From NCBI RefSeq assembly GCF_947499585.1, contig NZ_CANMOO010000001.1:744001-808000 (forward strand): a stretch of 64,000 nt of DNA, read 5' to 3'. The stretch comes from an uncultured Allomuricauda sp. GTDB taxonomy: Bacteria > Bacteroidota > Bacteroidia > Flavobacteriales > Flavobacteriaceae. Shown in pieces: positions 32,590-42,394 of the stretch. Within the stretch, counting starts at the first letter, position 1; every line of letters starts with the position of its first letter. Position numbers and translations under genes: made by a program. Below the pieces are notes generated by a model, which saw only the letters and a list, made by a program, of their open reading frames with translations, had not been told where the DNA came from and searched no databases.

Positions 32590-32819
32590 TCCTTAGATTT
32601 CTTTCCAAAAAGTGCTTCCATAAAAGTCTTAATGGTATAAAAACCGAAGCCAATTGCTGTTATGGCCAATACTAAACCTACAATTAAAACTGGGATATAG
32701 GCAACATGTTCTTGGTTCTTAAAAGCTTGATAGATAACTAAAGGCGCTAAGAACATTAACCCCACTGTAAATCCAACATATTTGAGTCCTTTTACCAAAA
32801 GATCTTTATCCGTTCTCAT
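32586..32819 (-). CDS. DUF6095-like small membrane protein
   Basis: 77 residues with two membrane helices (about 15-31 and 42-60), starting MRTDKDLLVKGLKYVG, a pattern I recognise as DUF6095 in flavobacteria. Ends in a basic cytosolic tail. Function unknown. It is divergent from the GntP permease gene. Confidence 0.65.
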   Translation of the reverse strand: MRTDKDLLVKGLKYVGFTVGLMFLAPLVIYQAFKNQEHVAYIPVLIVGLVLAITAIGFGFYTIKTFMEALFGKKSKD

Positions 32820-32878
32820 AATATACTAAAGTAGGAATATTACAGTATATTTAATTGCTGTCCTTTAAAAAAATACGA

Positions 32879-34201
32879 ATGGAATTATTGGTGCTTGTTG
32901 TAGTTGTATTGTTCATCATCATTGCTACTGTTAAATTTAAGATGCACCCCATTTTTTCATTGACCATGGCTGCCATTGCTACTGGATTTCTTCTTGGACT
33001 TTCTCCAAAGGATATTATGGCAACCATAGGAGACGGTTTTGGAAAAACCCTTTCAGGAATTGGGCTTGTTATTGCTTTTGGAACAGTGATAGGTATTTAT
33101 CTGGAAAAGACTGGAAGTACCAAAGTACTTGCAAACGCTGTATTAAAATTAGTTGGACTAAAACACTCTCCTCTGGCAATGAATCTTGCAGGTTATATTG
33201 TTTCTATTCCAGTTTTTTGTGATTCAGGATTTATTATTCTCTCTTCCTTAAACAAGGCCATTAGCAAGAAAACAGGCATACCTGTTATGGTTTTTGCCAT
33301 TTCATTGGCCACTGGGCTTTATGCTGCACATGTATTTGTACCTCCTACTCCTGGGCCATTAGCTGCTGCAGCTATATTGGAAGCGGATTTAGGAATGGTT
33401 TTGGTCTTAGGGTTGTTAATATCCATCCCAGTGTCTTTAACGGGTTATGTATGGGCCAGGTTTATTGGAAAATCATTGAAAGAAGAAGTAAAAGAGGAAA
33501 CAAACATACCAGAGGAAGAAGACCAAGATTATGGTATTAAACCTATACAGGCTTTTTTACCACTTTTGGCTCCTATTTGCTTAATTGCAATGAAATCAGT
33601 AGTTAATTATCCAACATATCCTTTGGGGAAGAATACTGTATTTCAAGTTTTTGATTTTTTAGGGAACCCAATAATTGCTCTGATGGTAGGCGTATTTTTT
33701 GCTTTTATGTTAGGAAGAAAAATACCTAGCAAACAAAAAGAAGGATGGGTCACTGAAGCTTTTAGACAAGCCGGATTGATAGTTTTAATAACTGGAGCGG
33801 GGGGTGCTTTCGGCGCCATACTGCGCACGATTGATATTGCATCCATAATCAATCTTGAATCCAGTTCTGGTATTGGAGGTCTTCTAATCTCATTTACCAT
33901 TGCCATGGTATTAAAAACTGCTCAGGGTTCTTCTACCGTTGCCATAATAACCACATCAGCCATAATAGCGCCCTTATTGGAAACGTTTGGACTATTTTCA
34001 ATTACAGATAAAGCTTTTGCCGTGCTGGCAATAGGAGCGGGTGCAATGACGGTATCTCATATTAATGATAGCTATTTTTGGGTTGTATCACAGTTTTCAA
34101 ACATCAATGTAAAAACTGCATTACGCGGACATACATTGGGAACGTTGTTTCAAGGAGTTGTGGGAATACTGATGATTTTGATATTGTATCAAATTCTGTG
34201 A
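32879..34201 (+). CDS. GntP-family permease (gluconate-type proton symporter)
   Basis: The start MELLVLVVVVLF gives 440 residues with about 12 membrane helices; the ATG at 32855 would add eight residues. Family signatures: FGKTLSGIGLVIAFGTVIG, PVFCDSGFIILSSL, HVFVPPTPGPLAAA and AQGSSTVAIITTSAI. GntP proteins import gluconate or related sugar acids (idonate, fructuronate, glycerate). No catabolic genes are adjacent, so the substrate stays open. Confidence 0.9.
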   Translation: MELLVLVVVVLFIIIATVKFKMHPIFSLTMAAIATGFLLGLSPKDIMATIGDGFGKTLSGIGLVIAFGTVIGIYLEKTGSTKVLANAVLKLVGLKHSPLAMNLAGYIVSIPVFCDSGFIILSSLNKAISKKTGIPVMVFAISLATGLYAAHVFVPPTPGPLAAAAILEADLGMVLVLGLLISIPVSLTGYVWARFIGKSLKEEVKEETNIPEEEDQDYGIKPIQAFLPLLAPICLIAMKSVVNYPTYPLGKNTVFQVFDFLGNPIIALMVGVFFAFMLGRKIPSKQKEGWVTEAFRQAGLIVLITGAGGAFGAILRTIDIASIINLESSSGIGGLLISFTIAMVLKTAQGSSTVAIITTSAIIAPLLETFGLFSITDKAFAVLAIGAGAMTVSHINDSYFWVVSQFSNINVKTALRGHTLGTLFQGVVGILMILILYQIL

Positions 34202-34219
34202 TATTAAAAGATAGCAACT

Positions 34220-36619
34220 TTAAAATTTAAAATTATAGGTTACCGCTGGAATAATTCCAAAAATTGACGTTCGTGTTGCTTCATTTCTGCCATTATCTTC
34301 GTTTTCACTAAAGTTTATAGAAGCGGCATTCATGCGGTTGTAAGCATTATAAATACTAAAAACCCATTCAGATTGTACTTTCTTTCTAGAATTTTTTCGT
34401 GGAGTTAAAGTGGCCGAGATATCCAATCTGTGATAAGCAGGGAGACGTTCTTCATTTCGTGGGCCGTAGAAAGGAATTGTAAGCCCTTGAAATTCAAATT
34501 GTCCAATTGGGTAGTTAGTTGGCTGGCCCGTTTGGAATATGAAATTTGCATTAAAATTCCATTTCTCATTCAAATCATAACTGCCAAACAAAGAAATATC
34601 ATGAGTTTTGTCGTAAGGTGTATTGTACCATTCTCCGTTATTGATTCCAGTTTCTAAAGGAGATATTCCATTGTTTGGAGATGAAGTTCTGCCTGGAGTA
34701 CGTTGCTCAGATTTTGATAAGGTATACGCCAGCCAACCTTTAAAGCGACCTTCATTTTTTCGAAGCAAAAGTTCCAATCCATATGCGCGTGCTTCGCCAT
34801 TCAAAATCACTTGTTCAATAGCGTTATTAGCAATTAGATCAGCTCCATCTATATAGTCAATTCTATTTTGAATATCCTTATAAAATACTTCGGTTTCAAA
34901 AGAATACTCACCATCTTTTATATTTTGAAAGTATCCAACGGCATATTGATCGAGCAATTGAGGTTCAACAAATGGACCACTGGGAGTCCATACATCAAGA
35001 GGAGTAGGGGAGTTGGTATTGGAAAGGAGGTGTAAATATTGTGCAAGACGGGTATAGCTGGCTTTAACTGAACTTTTTCCATTAAAATTATACGAAAGTG
35101 ATATTCTAGGTTCTAAATTGGTAAATTTCTCTAAACTGCTGCTTCTGTCAGCACTAATAGTGTCAATGGGCGTTCCTTCTCTATAGATTAATAGGGAAGA
35201 ATCAAAAATAACAGCGTTGTCATTTTGGTATACAAAAAACTCGTCTTGGCCAAGCCTATTAAAATGACTGACTCTTAGCCCGTAATTTAAGCTAAGTCTA
35301 TCCGTTACTTTGTGCTCTATATCAATATATGCGGCTGCTTCGTTTGCATATTTTTTGGTCAGCTGATCTTCAACTATCCCTGAATCTTCTCTATTGGGTT
35401 TAATTTTACCAGGATTAAATACGTAGTAAATATTGTTTACACCGTAGTTTACTTGAAACTTGTCGTTTAGATAGTGCTTCAAGTCATATTTTAAGTTGAA
35501 GTTTTGAATACCAGAGTCCCATTCAAATCCAACAAAATCGAGTTCTAGTCCATAGAAGTAATCAGAATAGATAACAGATAAATTTGAAAAAAGTTTATCT
35601 GAAAACAAATGGTTCCATCTAAAATTCCCCACTGCGTTTCCATAGGTATTTACGAAGCTATCATTTATGCTGAACAGGTCACGACCAAAATACCCCGACA
35701 GGAAAATATTATTTCGGTCATTTATTTTATGGTTGAACTTTGTGTTTAAGTCATAGAAATATGCTTTGTTGTTTATATCGAATAGTGGTAAGAACAGATG
35801 GGCGTAGGATGCTCTTCCCCCTACCAAAAAAGATGTTTTATCTTTTACAATTGGACCTTCTACCAATAATCTGCTGGCTACTGCACCAATTCCTCCATTT
35901 ACTTTTACTTCCTTACTATTTCCTTCTTTCTGAAAAATCTCCAAAACGGATGATACTCTTCCTCCATACCTGGCAGGAATCCCACCTTTGAATAATTTCA
36001 CATCTTTTATGGCATCAGGGTTAAAAACAGAAAAGAGCCCAAACAAATGGGATGAGTTAAACACCGTGGCCTCATCCAATAAAATGAGGTTTTGGTCCGC
36101 CGCTCCACCTCTCACATTGAATCCTGATGATGCTTCGCCGGCATTGGATACGCCGGGCAGCAAAAGCAAAGATTTTATTACATCAGCCTCCCCCAATACT
36201 ACTGGAATCTGTTTTATTGTCTTTACAGCCAATGTATTAACGCTCATCTGAGGTTTACGGATATCCAGTCTCTCTGCGTTATCAGTAATCACTACTTCTT
36301 CCAACTGTTCCATTTCTTCAGTTAGACTAAAATCTCTTTTGATACTTGCATTTAATATTATGGATTCTGAAATTTCTTGAAACCCCAAATAACTTACAAT
36401 GATATTGTATTCTCCTTCTGGTAAGGTTATGGAATAAAAACCATATTCGTTTGTGGTCACACCAGTTTTTAAATCGGGAAATACAATGGTGACACCAATT
36501 AGGGTTTCGTTACTACTGGCTTCGGAAATAGTACCACTGAAGGTGAATTTTTTTTGTGCTTGTAAAGAACCACAGATTATAAATAGTGCAAAGAAAACTA
36601 GAATATGTCTTTTTGGCAT
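34220..36619 (-). CDS. TonB-dependent receptor paired with a DUF4249 lipoprotein
   Basis: A signal peptide (IICGSLQAQ), a carboxypeptidase-regulatory-like domain (about 27-110), and a plug with PGVSNAGEASSGFNVRGG and GGIPARYGGRVSSVLE (about 125-240) are followed by a 22-strand-type barrel. 799 residues. It lies 53 bp downstream of the DUF4249 gene on the same strand. This receptor-lipoprotein pairing recurs in Bacteroidota, and by analogy with SusC/SusD the lipoprotein may cap or assist the receptor. The substrate is not predictable. Confidence 0.85.
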   Translation of the reverse strand: MPKRHILVFFALFIICGSLQAQKKFTFSGTISEASSNETLIGVTIVFPDLKTGVTTNEYGFYSITLPEGEYNIIVSYLGFQEISESIILNASIKRDFSLTEEMEQLEEVVITDNAERLDIRKPQMSVNTLAVKTIKQIPVVLGEADVIKSLLLLPGVSNAGEASSGFNVRGGAADQNLILLDEATVFNSSHLFGLFSVFNPDAIKDVKLFKGGIPARYGGRVSSVLEIFQKEGNSKEVKVNGGIGAVASRLLVEGPIVKDKTSFLVGGRASYAHLFLPLFDINNKAYFYDLNTKFNHKINDRNNIFLSGYFGRDLFSINDSFVNTYGNAVGNFRWNHLFSDKLFSNLSVIYSDYFYGLELDFVGFEWDSGIQNFNLKYDLKHYLNDKFQVNYGVNNIYYVFNPGKIKPNREDSGIVEDQLTKKYANEAAAYIDIEHKVTDRLSLNYGLRVSHFNRLGQDEFFVYQNDNAVIFDSSLLIYREGTPIDTISADRSSSLEKFTNLEPRISLSYNFNGKSSVKASYTRLAQYLHLLSNTNSPTPLDVWTPSGPFVEPQLLDQYAVGYFQNIKDGEYSFETEVFYKDIQNRIDYIDGADLIANNAIEQVILNGEARAYGLELLLRKNEGRFKGWLAYTLSKSEQRTPGRTSSPNNGISPLETGINNGEWYNTPYDKTHDISLFGSYDLNEKWNFNANFIFQTGQPTNYPIGQFEFQGLTIPFYGPRNEERLPAYHRLDISATLTPRKNSRKKVQSEWVFSIYNAYNRMNAASINFSENEDNGRNEATRTSIFGIIPAVTYNFKF

Positions 36620-36672
36620 TTTACGTTTTTAAATATTGTTTGGGATTACACTAATTGACCTGATAGTTTGTT

Positions 36673-37482
36673 TCATTCTACCGTTAATAGTTTGGTGTCA
36701 AACTCACTGAGAGCAAAATAGCCAAATGGAAAGTCATTTGAGTTTGTTGTATTGACGATATTGCCTCTTACCGTAGCTGGAGGCACTGCAAAAGGCCCGC
36801 CACCATCTTCTCCAGCTTGCGCCAGTGCAAGATTTGCATAGGTTGCAAAATTCTTATCAATTCCAAAAAGTGTTATGGCAAGTAGATCACCGGGTTCAAC
36901 GTCTTCATAGAAATAGGAAAATGTTATATCACTATCTTCAAAAAATTCATCTTCAACAACCAAGAAATTGTCAAAACCAAAAGAAAACAAGTAATAATTG
37001 CGTTCATTAGGGATATCTGTGAACCTAATCATCACTTCTGTTTCTTCTTCTTCATCAAACAAAAAGCCATCCCCTTGTTCAACATTATCTATAATGGGAG
37101 ATCTATTCAATTGTTGAGTGGCAGTAAATGTTTCTCCACTATAATTTACTACAAGGGTATAATCTCTATTAAATTCCAAATCCGGAAAACCCGTTCTAAA
37201 CACACCTGGGTCGCTTTCCAATAAGGAAAATGATTGACCTGTTTCTTCATCAATAATCTCAACAGTGGCATTTTCTGCGGCAGGTAGTTCTTCTTGAAGG
37301 AAAGGTGCAGTTAGCGTTAGCTTTACTTGACCAACGGTTAAAGGTTCTCCATTATTTTCGTTAAAACCAATTAAGGCATCTATAACCAATTTAGGTTCAG
37401 AAGTTGGTAAATCTATATCTACTACTTCCTCACAACCAACAAATAGAAAAATGGTGAGGATAAGGTATATGTAATGTTTCAA
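36673..37482 (-). CDS. DUF4249 lipoprotein
   Basis: A lipoprotein signal ends LFVGC (Cys17), followed by the family opening EEVVDIDLPTSEPKLVIDALI, then an immunoglobulin-like beta-sandwich (VTVEIIDEETG-type region, DYTLVVNYSGETFTA) and an acidic middle stretch (FDEEEETEVMIRF). DUF4249 proteins are almost always next to a TonB receptor, as here, suggesting a shared uptake or surface role. Probably cotranscribed with it, as the upstream gene. Confidence 0.85.
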   Translation of the reverse strand: MKHYIYLILTIFLFVGCEEVVDIDLPTSEPKLVIDALIGFNENNGEPLTVGQVKLTLTAPFLQEELPAAENATVEIIDEETGQSFSLLESDPGVFRTGFPDLEFNRDYTLVVNYSGETFTATQQLNRSPIIDNVEQGDGFLFDEEEETEVMIRFTDIPNERNYYLFSFGFDNFLVVEDEFFEDSDITFSYFYEDVEPGDLLAITLFGIDKNFATYANLALAQAGEDGGGPFAVPPATVRGNIVNTTNSNDFPFGYFALSEFDTKLLTVE

Positions 37483-37572
37483 GCTATTTTAATTGAAGTA
37501 CGAAAGTCTAAAATAGACAATCATTAATTCAAATAATACGGTTTAACAGTTTCTTAATCCTAAAACTTGAAA

Positions 37573-39795
<2,223 letters not shown>

Positions 39796-39818
39796 CTAGG
39801 TGTTTTTATTTGAGCGGA

Positions 39819-39826
39819 GCAAATAT
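39819..39826 (-). promoter_or_regulatory. Putative -7 element (TATATTTG) of icd
   Basis: On the minus strand TATATTTG matches TAnnTTTG and ends 23 bp before the icd ATG. A clear -33 TTG is not seen at the standard distance. Confidence 0.45.
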
Positions 39827-40373
39827 ACAATTTATGGCTGTTGCGATAGTAAGCGATTATGCTAAAAGTGTTTGATTTTGGAAAGAATAGATAAAACAAA
39901 AGCCATATCTATGTGTGAACATCGATATGGCTTTCTGAAAAGAACTAAAAGATTTTATTTTGTGTTGCCACAAAATTGCAACCATTGATTGCATCCGTTG
40001 CTCTTTTGACGTTTACTCAACACTATGTTTCCAATTTTTCAACTAAACAACATTTGTGCAAAGTGGTCCAATAGTTTCCTAAATCTTATCAAAACAGAAA
40101 ATTGCTCTTCTGTCCGCACATAAAATTTATTATTTCTCTTTAAGGTCTGCCTAAGCTTTCCAGAATTCGAAATTCCTTTTGTGATCAGTAGTGTTACCAA
40201 TTAAAAGGGAAACATCAGTTTTAAAGAACGTCAACTCTAAAATAGAAATTAGAATTTGATATAATCTCCTTCATATTTCTTCTACTAAAGTATAATAAAG
40301 TTGCAGATAACCAAATTTTGTAATGGATTAAAAATCAACAATGTATGAACTATGGTTATTAACAATTGTTCAT
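39827..40373. other. Long gap between icd and rplS, possible decayed gene or RNA
   Basis: No intact gene. A perfect 11-bp stem (39898-39908 with 39924-39934; AAAGCCATATC/GATATGGCTTT, 15-nt loop) is followed on the minus strand by a T-rich stretch and so looks like a minus-strand terminator. Upstream of it on that strand, short uninterrupted protein-like stretches appear in different frames, for example KLRQTLKRNNKFYVRTEE (around 40110-40165) and KTDVSLLIGNTTDHKRNF (around 40175-40230). This could be a frameshifted remnant of a gene, or coincidence. I see no promoter or match to a known RNA family. Confidence 0.3.
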
Positions 40374-40399
40374 AAAAAAAGCACCTATTTAGGTGCTTT
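40374..40399 (-). terminator. Rho-independent terminator of rplS
   Basis: Stem AAAGCACCTA/TAGGTGCTTT; on the minus strand it is followed by seven T. It lies 25 bp beyond the rplS stop codon. Confidence 0.88.
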
Positions 40400-40423
40400 G
40401 ATTTATTGTTCTGCGATTTAAGG

Positions 40424-40774
40424 TTACCCTCTAATCTCTTTAATACGTGCCTTTTTACCAGTAAGTCCTCTAAAATAGAAGATTCTAGATCTACGTACCT
40501 TACCTTTTTTATTGACTTCTACTCTTTGAAGTGCAGGCATGTTGATCGGGAAAATTCTTTCTACGCCAACCGTACCAGACATTTTTCTAATTGTGAAAGT
40601 TTCTGTAGCGCCAGTTCCTCTACGTTGGATTACAACTCCTTTAAAGAACTGCGTACGTGTTTTTTCACCTTCCTTAATTTCATAATACACAGTGATGGTG
40701 TCACCAGATGAGAATTTTGGAAAATCTTTTTTTGGAACAAATTCGTCTTCAACAAATTTTATTAAGGATTCCAT
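40424..40774 (-). CDS. rplS: 50S ribosomal protein L19
   Basis: 116 residues with the L19 signature: FSSGDTITVYYEIKEGEKTRTQ, FKGVVIQRRGTG, FTIRKMSGTVGVERIFP and YFRGLTGKKARIKE. L19 sits at the 30S-50S interface. In many bacteria it follows trmD directly; here a 107-residue membrane protein gene intervenes and a 126-bp gap precedes rplS. Confidence 0.98.
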   Translation of the reverse strand: MESLIKFVEDEFVPKKDFPKFSSGDTITVYYEIKEGEKTRTQFFKGVVIQRRGTGATETFTIRKMSGTVGVERIFPINMPALQRVEVNKKGKVRRSRIFYFRGLTGKKARIKEIRG

Positions 40775-40900
40775 TTTGTATTTTTTTTAAACGTTTGACA
40801 AGATCAACTTTCACGAGTTTCGTCAGAGGTTGATTTTGAGATTGCAAAAATAGTGCAATATTTATAAATAGCAAGGTGTTTTTTACTTTTTAAAAAGCGG

Positions 40901-41224
40901 TTATTGAACCTTGTTTTTTTTTAAATACTTTGTGGCGTATAGAATGAGTCCCAGAGCAAAAAGAATGTATGGTATAACACCTATAATACTAGTGATTTTA
41001 GTAGCCTGTACCAAGGATTCGGTACCGTTGTAGGCTGCAACCTTATTCCATATAATGCTGCCTGCAGAAAACAACAGGGTTAAAATGCTTGCAATCAACA
41101 TTAAAATAGTCGCACTATTTTTCTGCTTGACTACCATAACAATGCAGGCGATTATCACGATTAAATGCGCAATTCCATTTAACAAACCGCTAATTATAAA
41201 ATGTATATATTGGTTGGTTTCCAT
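40901..41224 (-). CDS. Small membrane protein between trmD and rplS
   Basis: 107 residues with three membrane helices (about 9-32, 38-58 and 76-97) and a basic C-terminus (TKYLKKNKVQ). No recognisable domain. It begins one base after the trmD stop codon, so it is almost certainly cotranscribed with trmD. Confidence 0.6.
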   Translation of the reverse strand: METNQYIHFIISGLLNGIAHLIVIIACIVMVVKQKNSATILMLIASILTLLFSAGSIIWNKVAAYNGTESLVQATKITSIIGVIPYILFALGLILYATKYLKKNKVQ

Positions 41225-41225
41225 A

Positions 41226-41900
41226 TTACTTTAATAAATCTGGTCTTAGTTTAGTTGTTCGCTCCATTGCTTGTTCTTCCCGCCACTTTTCAATCTTTGG
41301 AAAATCTCCACTTAACAAAATTTCTGGAACCTTTAAACCTTTGTAGTCTGAGGGCCTGGTGTAAACTGGTGGTGCCAATAAATTATCTTGAAAAGAATCT
41401 GTAAGTGCGGAGGTCTCATCATTTAAGACTCCTGGAAGGAGCCTGATAATTGAGTCGCACAAAACTGCTGCAGCCAATTCTCCACCTGAAAGCACATAAT
41501 CCCCAATAGAGATTTCCCTGGTAATGAACAAATCACGTACTCTTTGGTCCACTCCTTTGTAATGACCACATAGAATGATGAGGTTTTTTTTGAGGGAAAC
41601 CTCATTAGAAATACCTTGATTTAATGTGTCCCCGTCAGGTGTCATGTAAATGACATCATCATACTCCCTTTCTTTTTTTAGCTTGGAGATACACTTATCT
41701 ATAGGCTCTACCATCAACACCATTCCTGCCCCGCCACCAAATTGGTAGTCATCAACTTGTTTATAGTTACCAAGAGAATAATCCCTAAGGTTATGAAAAT
41801 GAACTTCCACCAAATTTTTCTCAATGGCTCGCTTTAAAATTGAAGCTTCGAAAGGGCTTTTTAATAATTCTGGTAAAACTGTAATTATGTCTATCCGCAT
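41226..41900 (-). CDS. trmD: tRNA (guanine-37-N1)-methyltransferase
   Basis: Makes m1G37 next to the anticodon, preventing frameshifts. SPOUT-knot motifs: [22 protein letters not shown] at the start, [44 protein letters not shown] and the C-terminal [20 protein letters not shown]. Length 224 is standard. Followed directly by the small membrane gene and then rplS; rpsP and rimM are not adjacent. Confidence 0.97.
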   Translation of the reverse strand: MRIDIITVLPELLKSPFEASILKRAIEKNLVEVHFHNLRDYSLGNYKQVDDYQFGGGAGMVLMVEPIDKCISKLKKEREYDDVIYMTPDGDTLNQGISNEVSLKKNLIILCGHYKGVDQRVRDLFITREISIGDYVLSGGELAAAVLCDSIIRLLPGVLNDETSALTDSFQDNLLAPPVYTRPSDYKGLKVPEILLSGDFPKIEKWREEQAMERTTKLRPDLLK

Positions 41901-41931
41901 GGCTTGTAAAGAAAGTTGTCAAAGATAGCGG

Positions 41932-42381
41932 TTAATTTATGTTGGTATTCTTCCAGAAGTAGTGAAAGTAGTCTTCATCTTTCTCCCAACCCATTCGTTC
42001 ATATAGTTTTTGGGCAGGGTTGTTGGTTGCTGTCTCCAGTGCCAACCCTTTAAATCCTTGCTTTTGGCAAAAGGACTTGGCGTGGTCCAGTAATGCTTCA
42101 CCCGTTCCTTTTTTTCGAAACTCTGGTGAAACAAACAAATCATTCAATATATAAAAGGGTTGAAGCGATACAGATGAGAATGTTTTAAAAAGCTGCGTAA
42201 ACCCAACAGGGTCGTCGTTCTCCAACGCCAAAAAAATCACTGTCTCATTATTAAAAAAACGTTCTTTAATAAAAGAGCGAGAGGCATCAAAATCTGATGA
42301 TTGTTCATAGAACACCCGATATGCATCAAACAAGGGTACAATAAGCTCTAAATCTGATAAGCTAACATTTTTAATCTCCAT
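41932..42381 (-). CDS. GNAT-family N-acetyltransferase
   Basis: 149 residues with the GNAT fold. The acetyl-CoA loop is RKKGTGEALL (about 90-99), preceded by the beta-4 strand ILNDLFVSPEF and followed by LALETATNNPAQKLYERMGW. The substrate is unknown. It lies between trmD and a large outer-membrane protein gene, 13 bp from the latter. Confidence 0.82.
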   Translation of the reverse strand: MEIKNVSLSDLELIVPLFDAYRVFYEQSSDFDASRSFIKERFFNNETVIFLALENDDPVGFTQLFKTFSSVSLQPFYILNDLFVSPEFRKKGTGEALLDHAKSFCQKQGFKGLALETATNNPAQKLYERMGWEKDEDYFHYFWKNTNIN

Positions 42382-42394
42382 AAGACAAATGTAA

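Noticed and set aside
40406..40711. 101-residue plus-strand ORF over rplS
   Set aside because: It is a shadow of the rplS reading frame; L19 motifs on the other strand are unmistakable.
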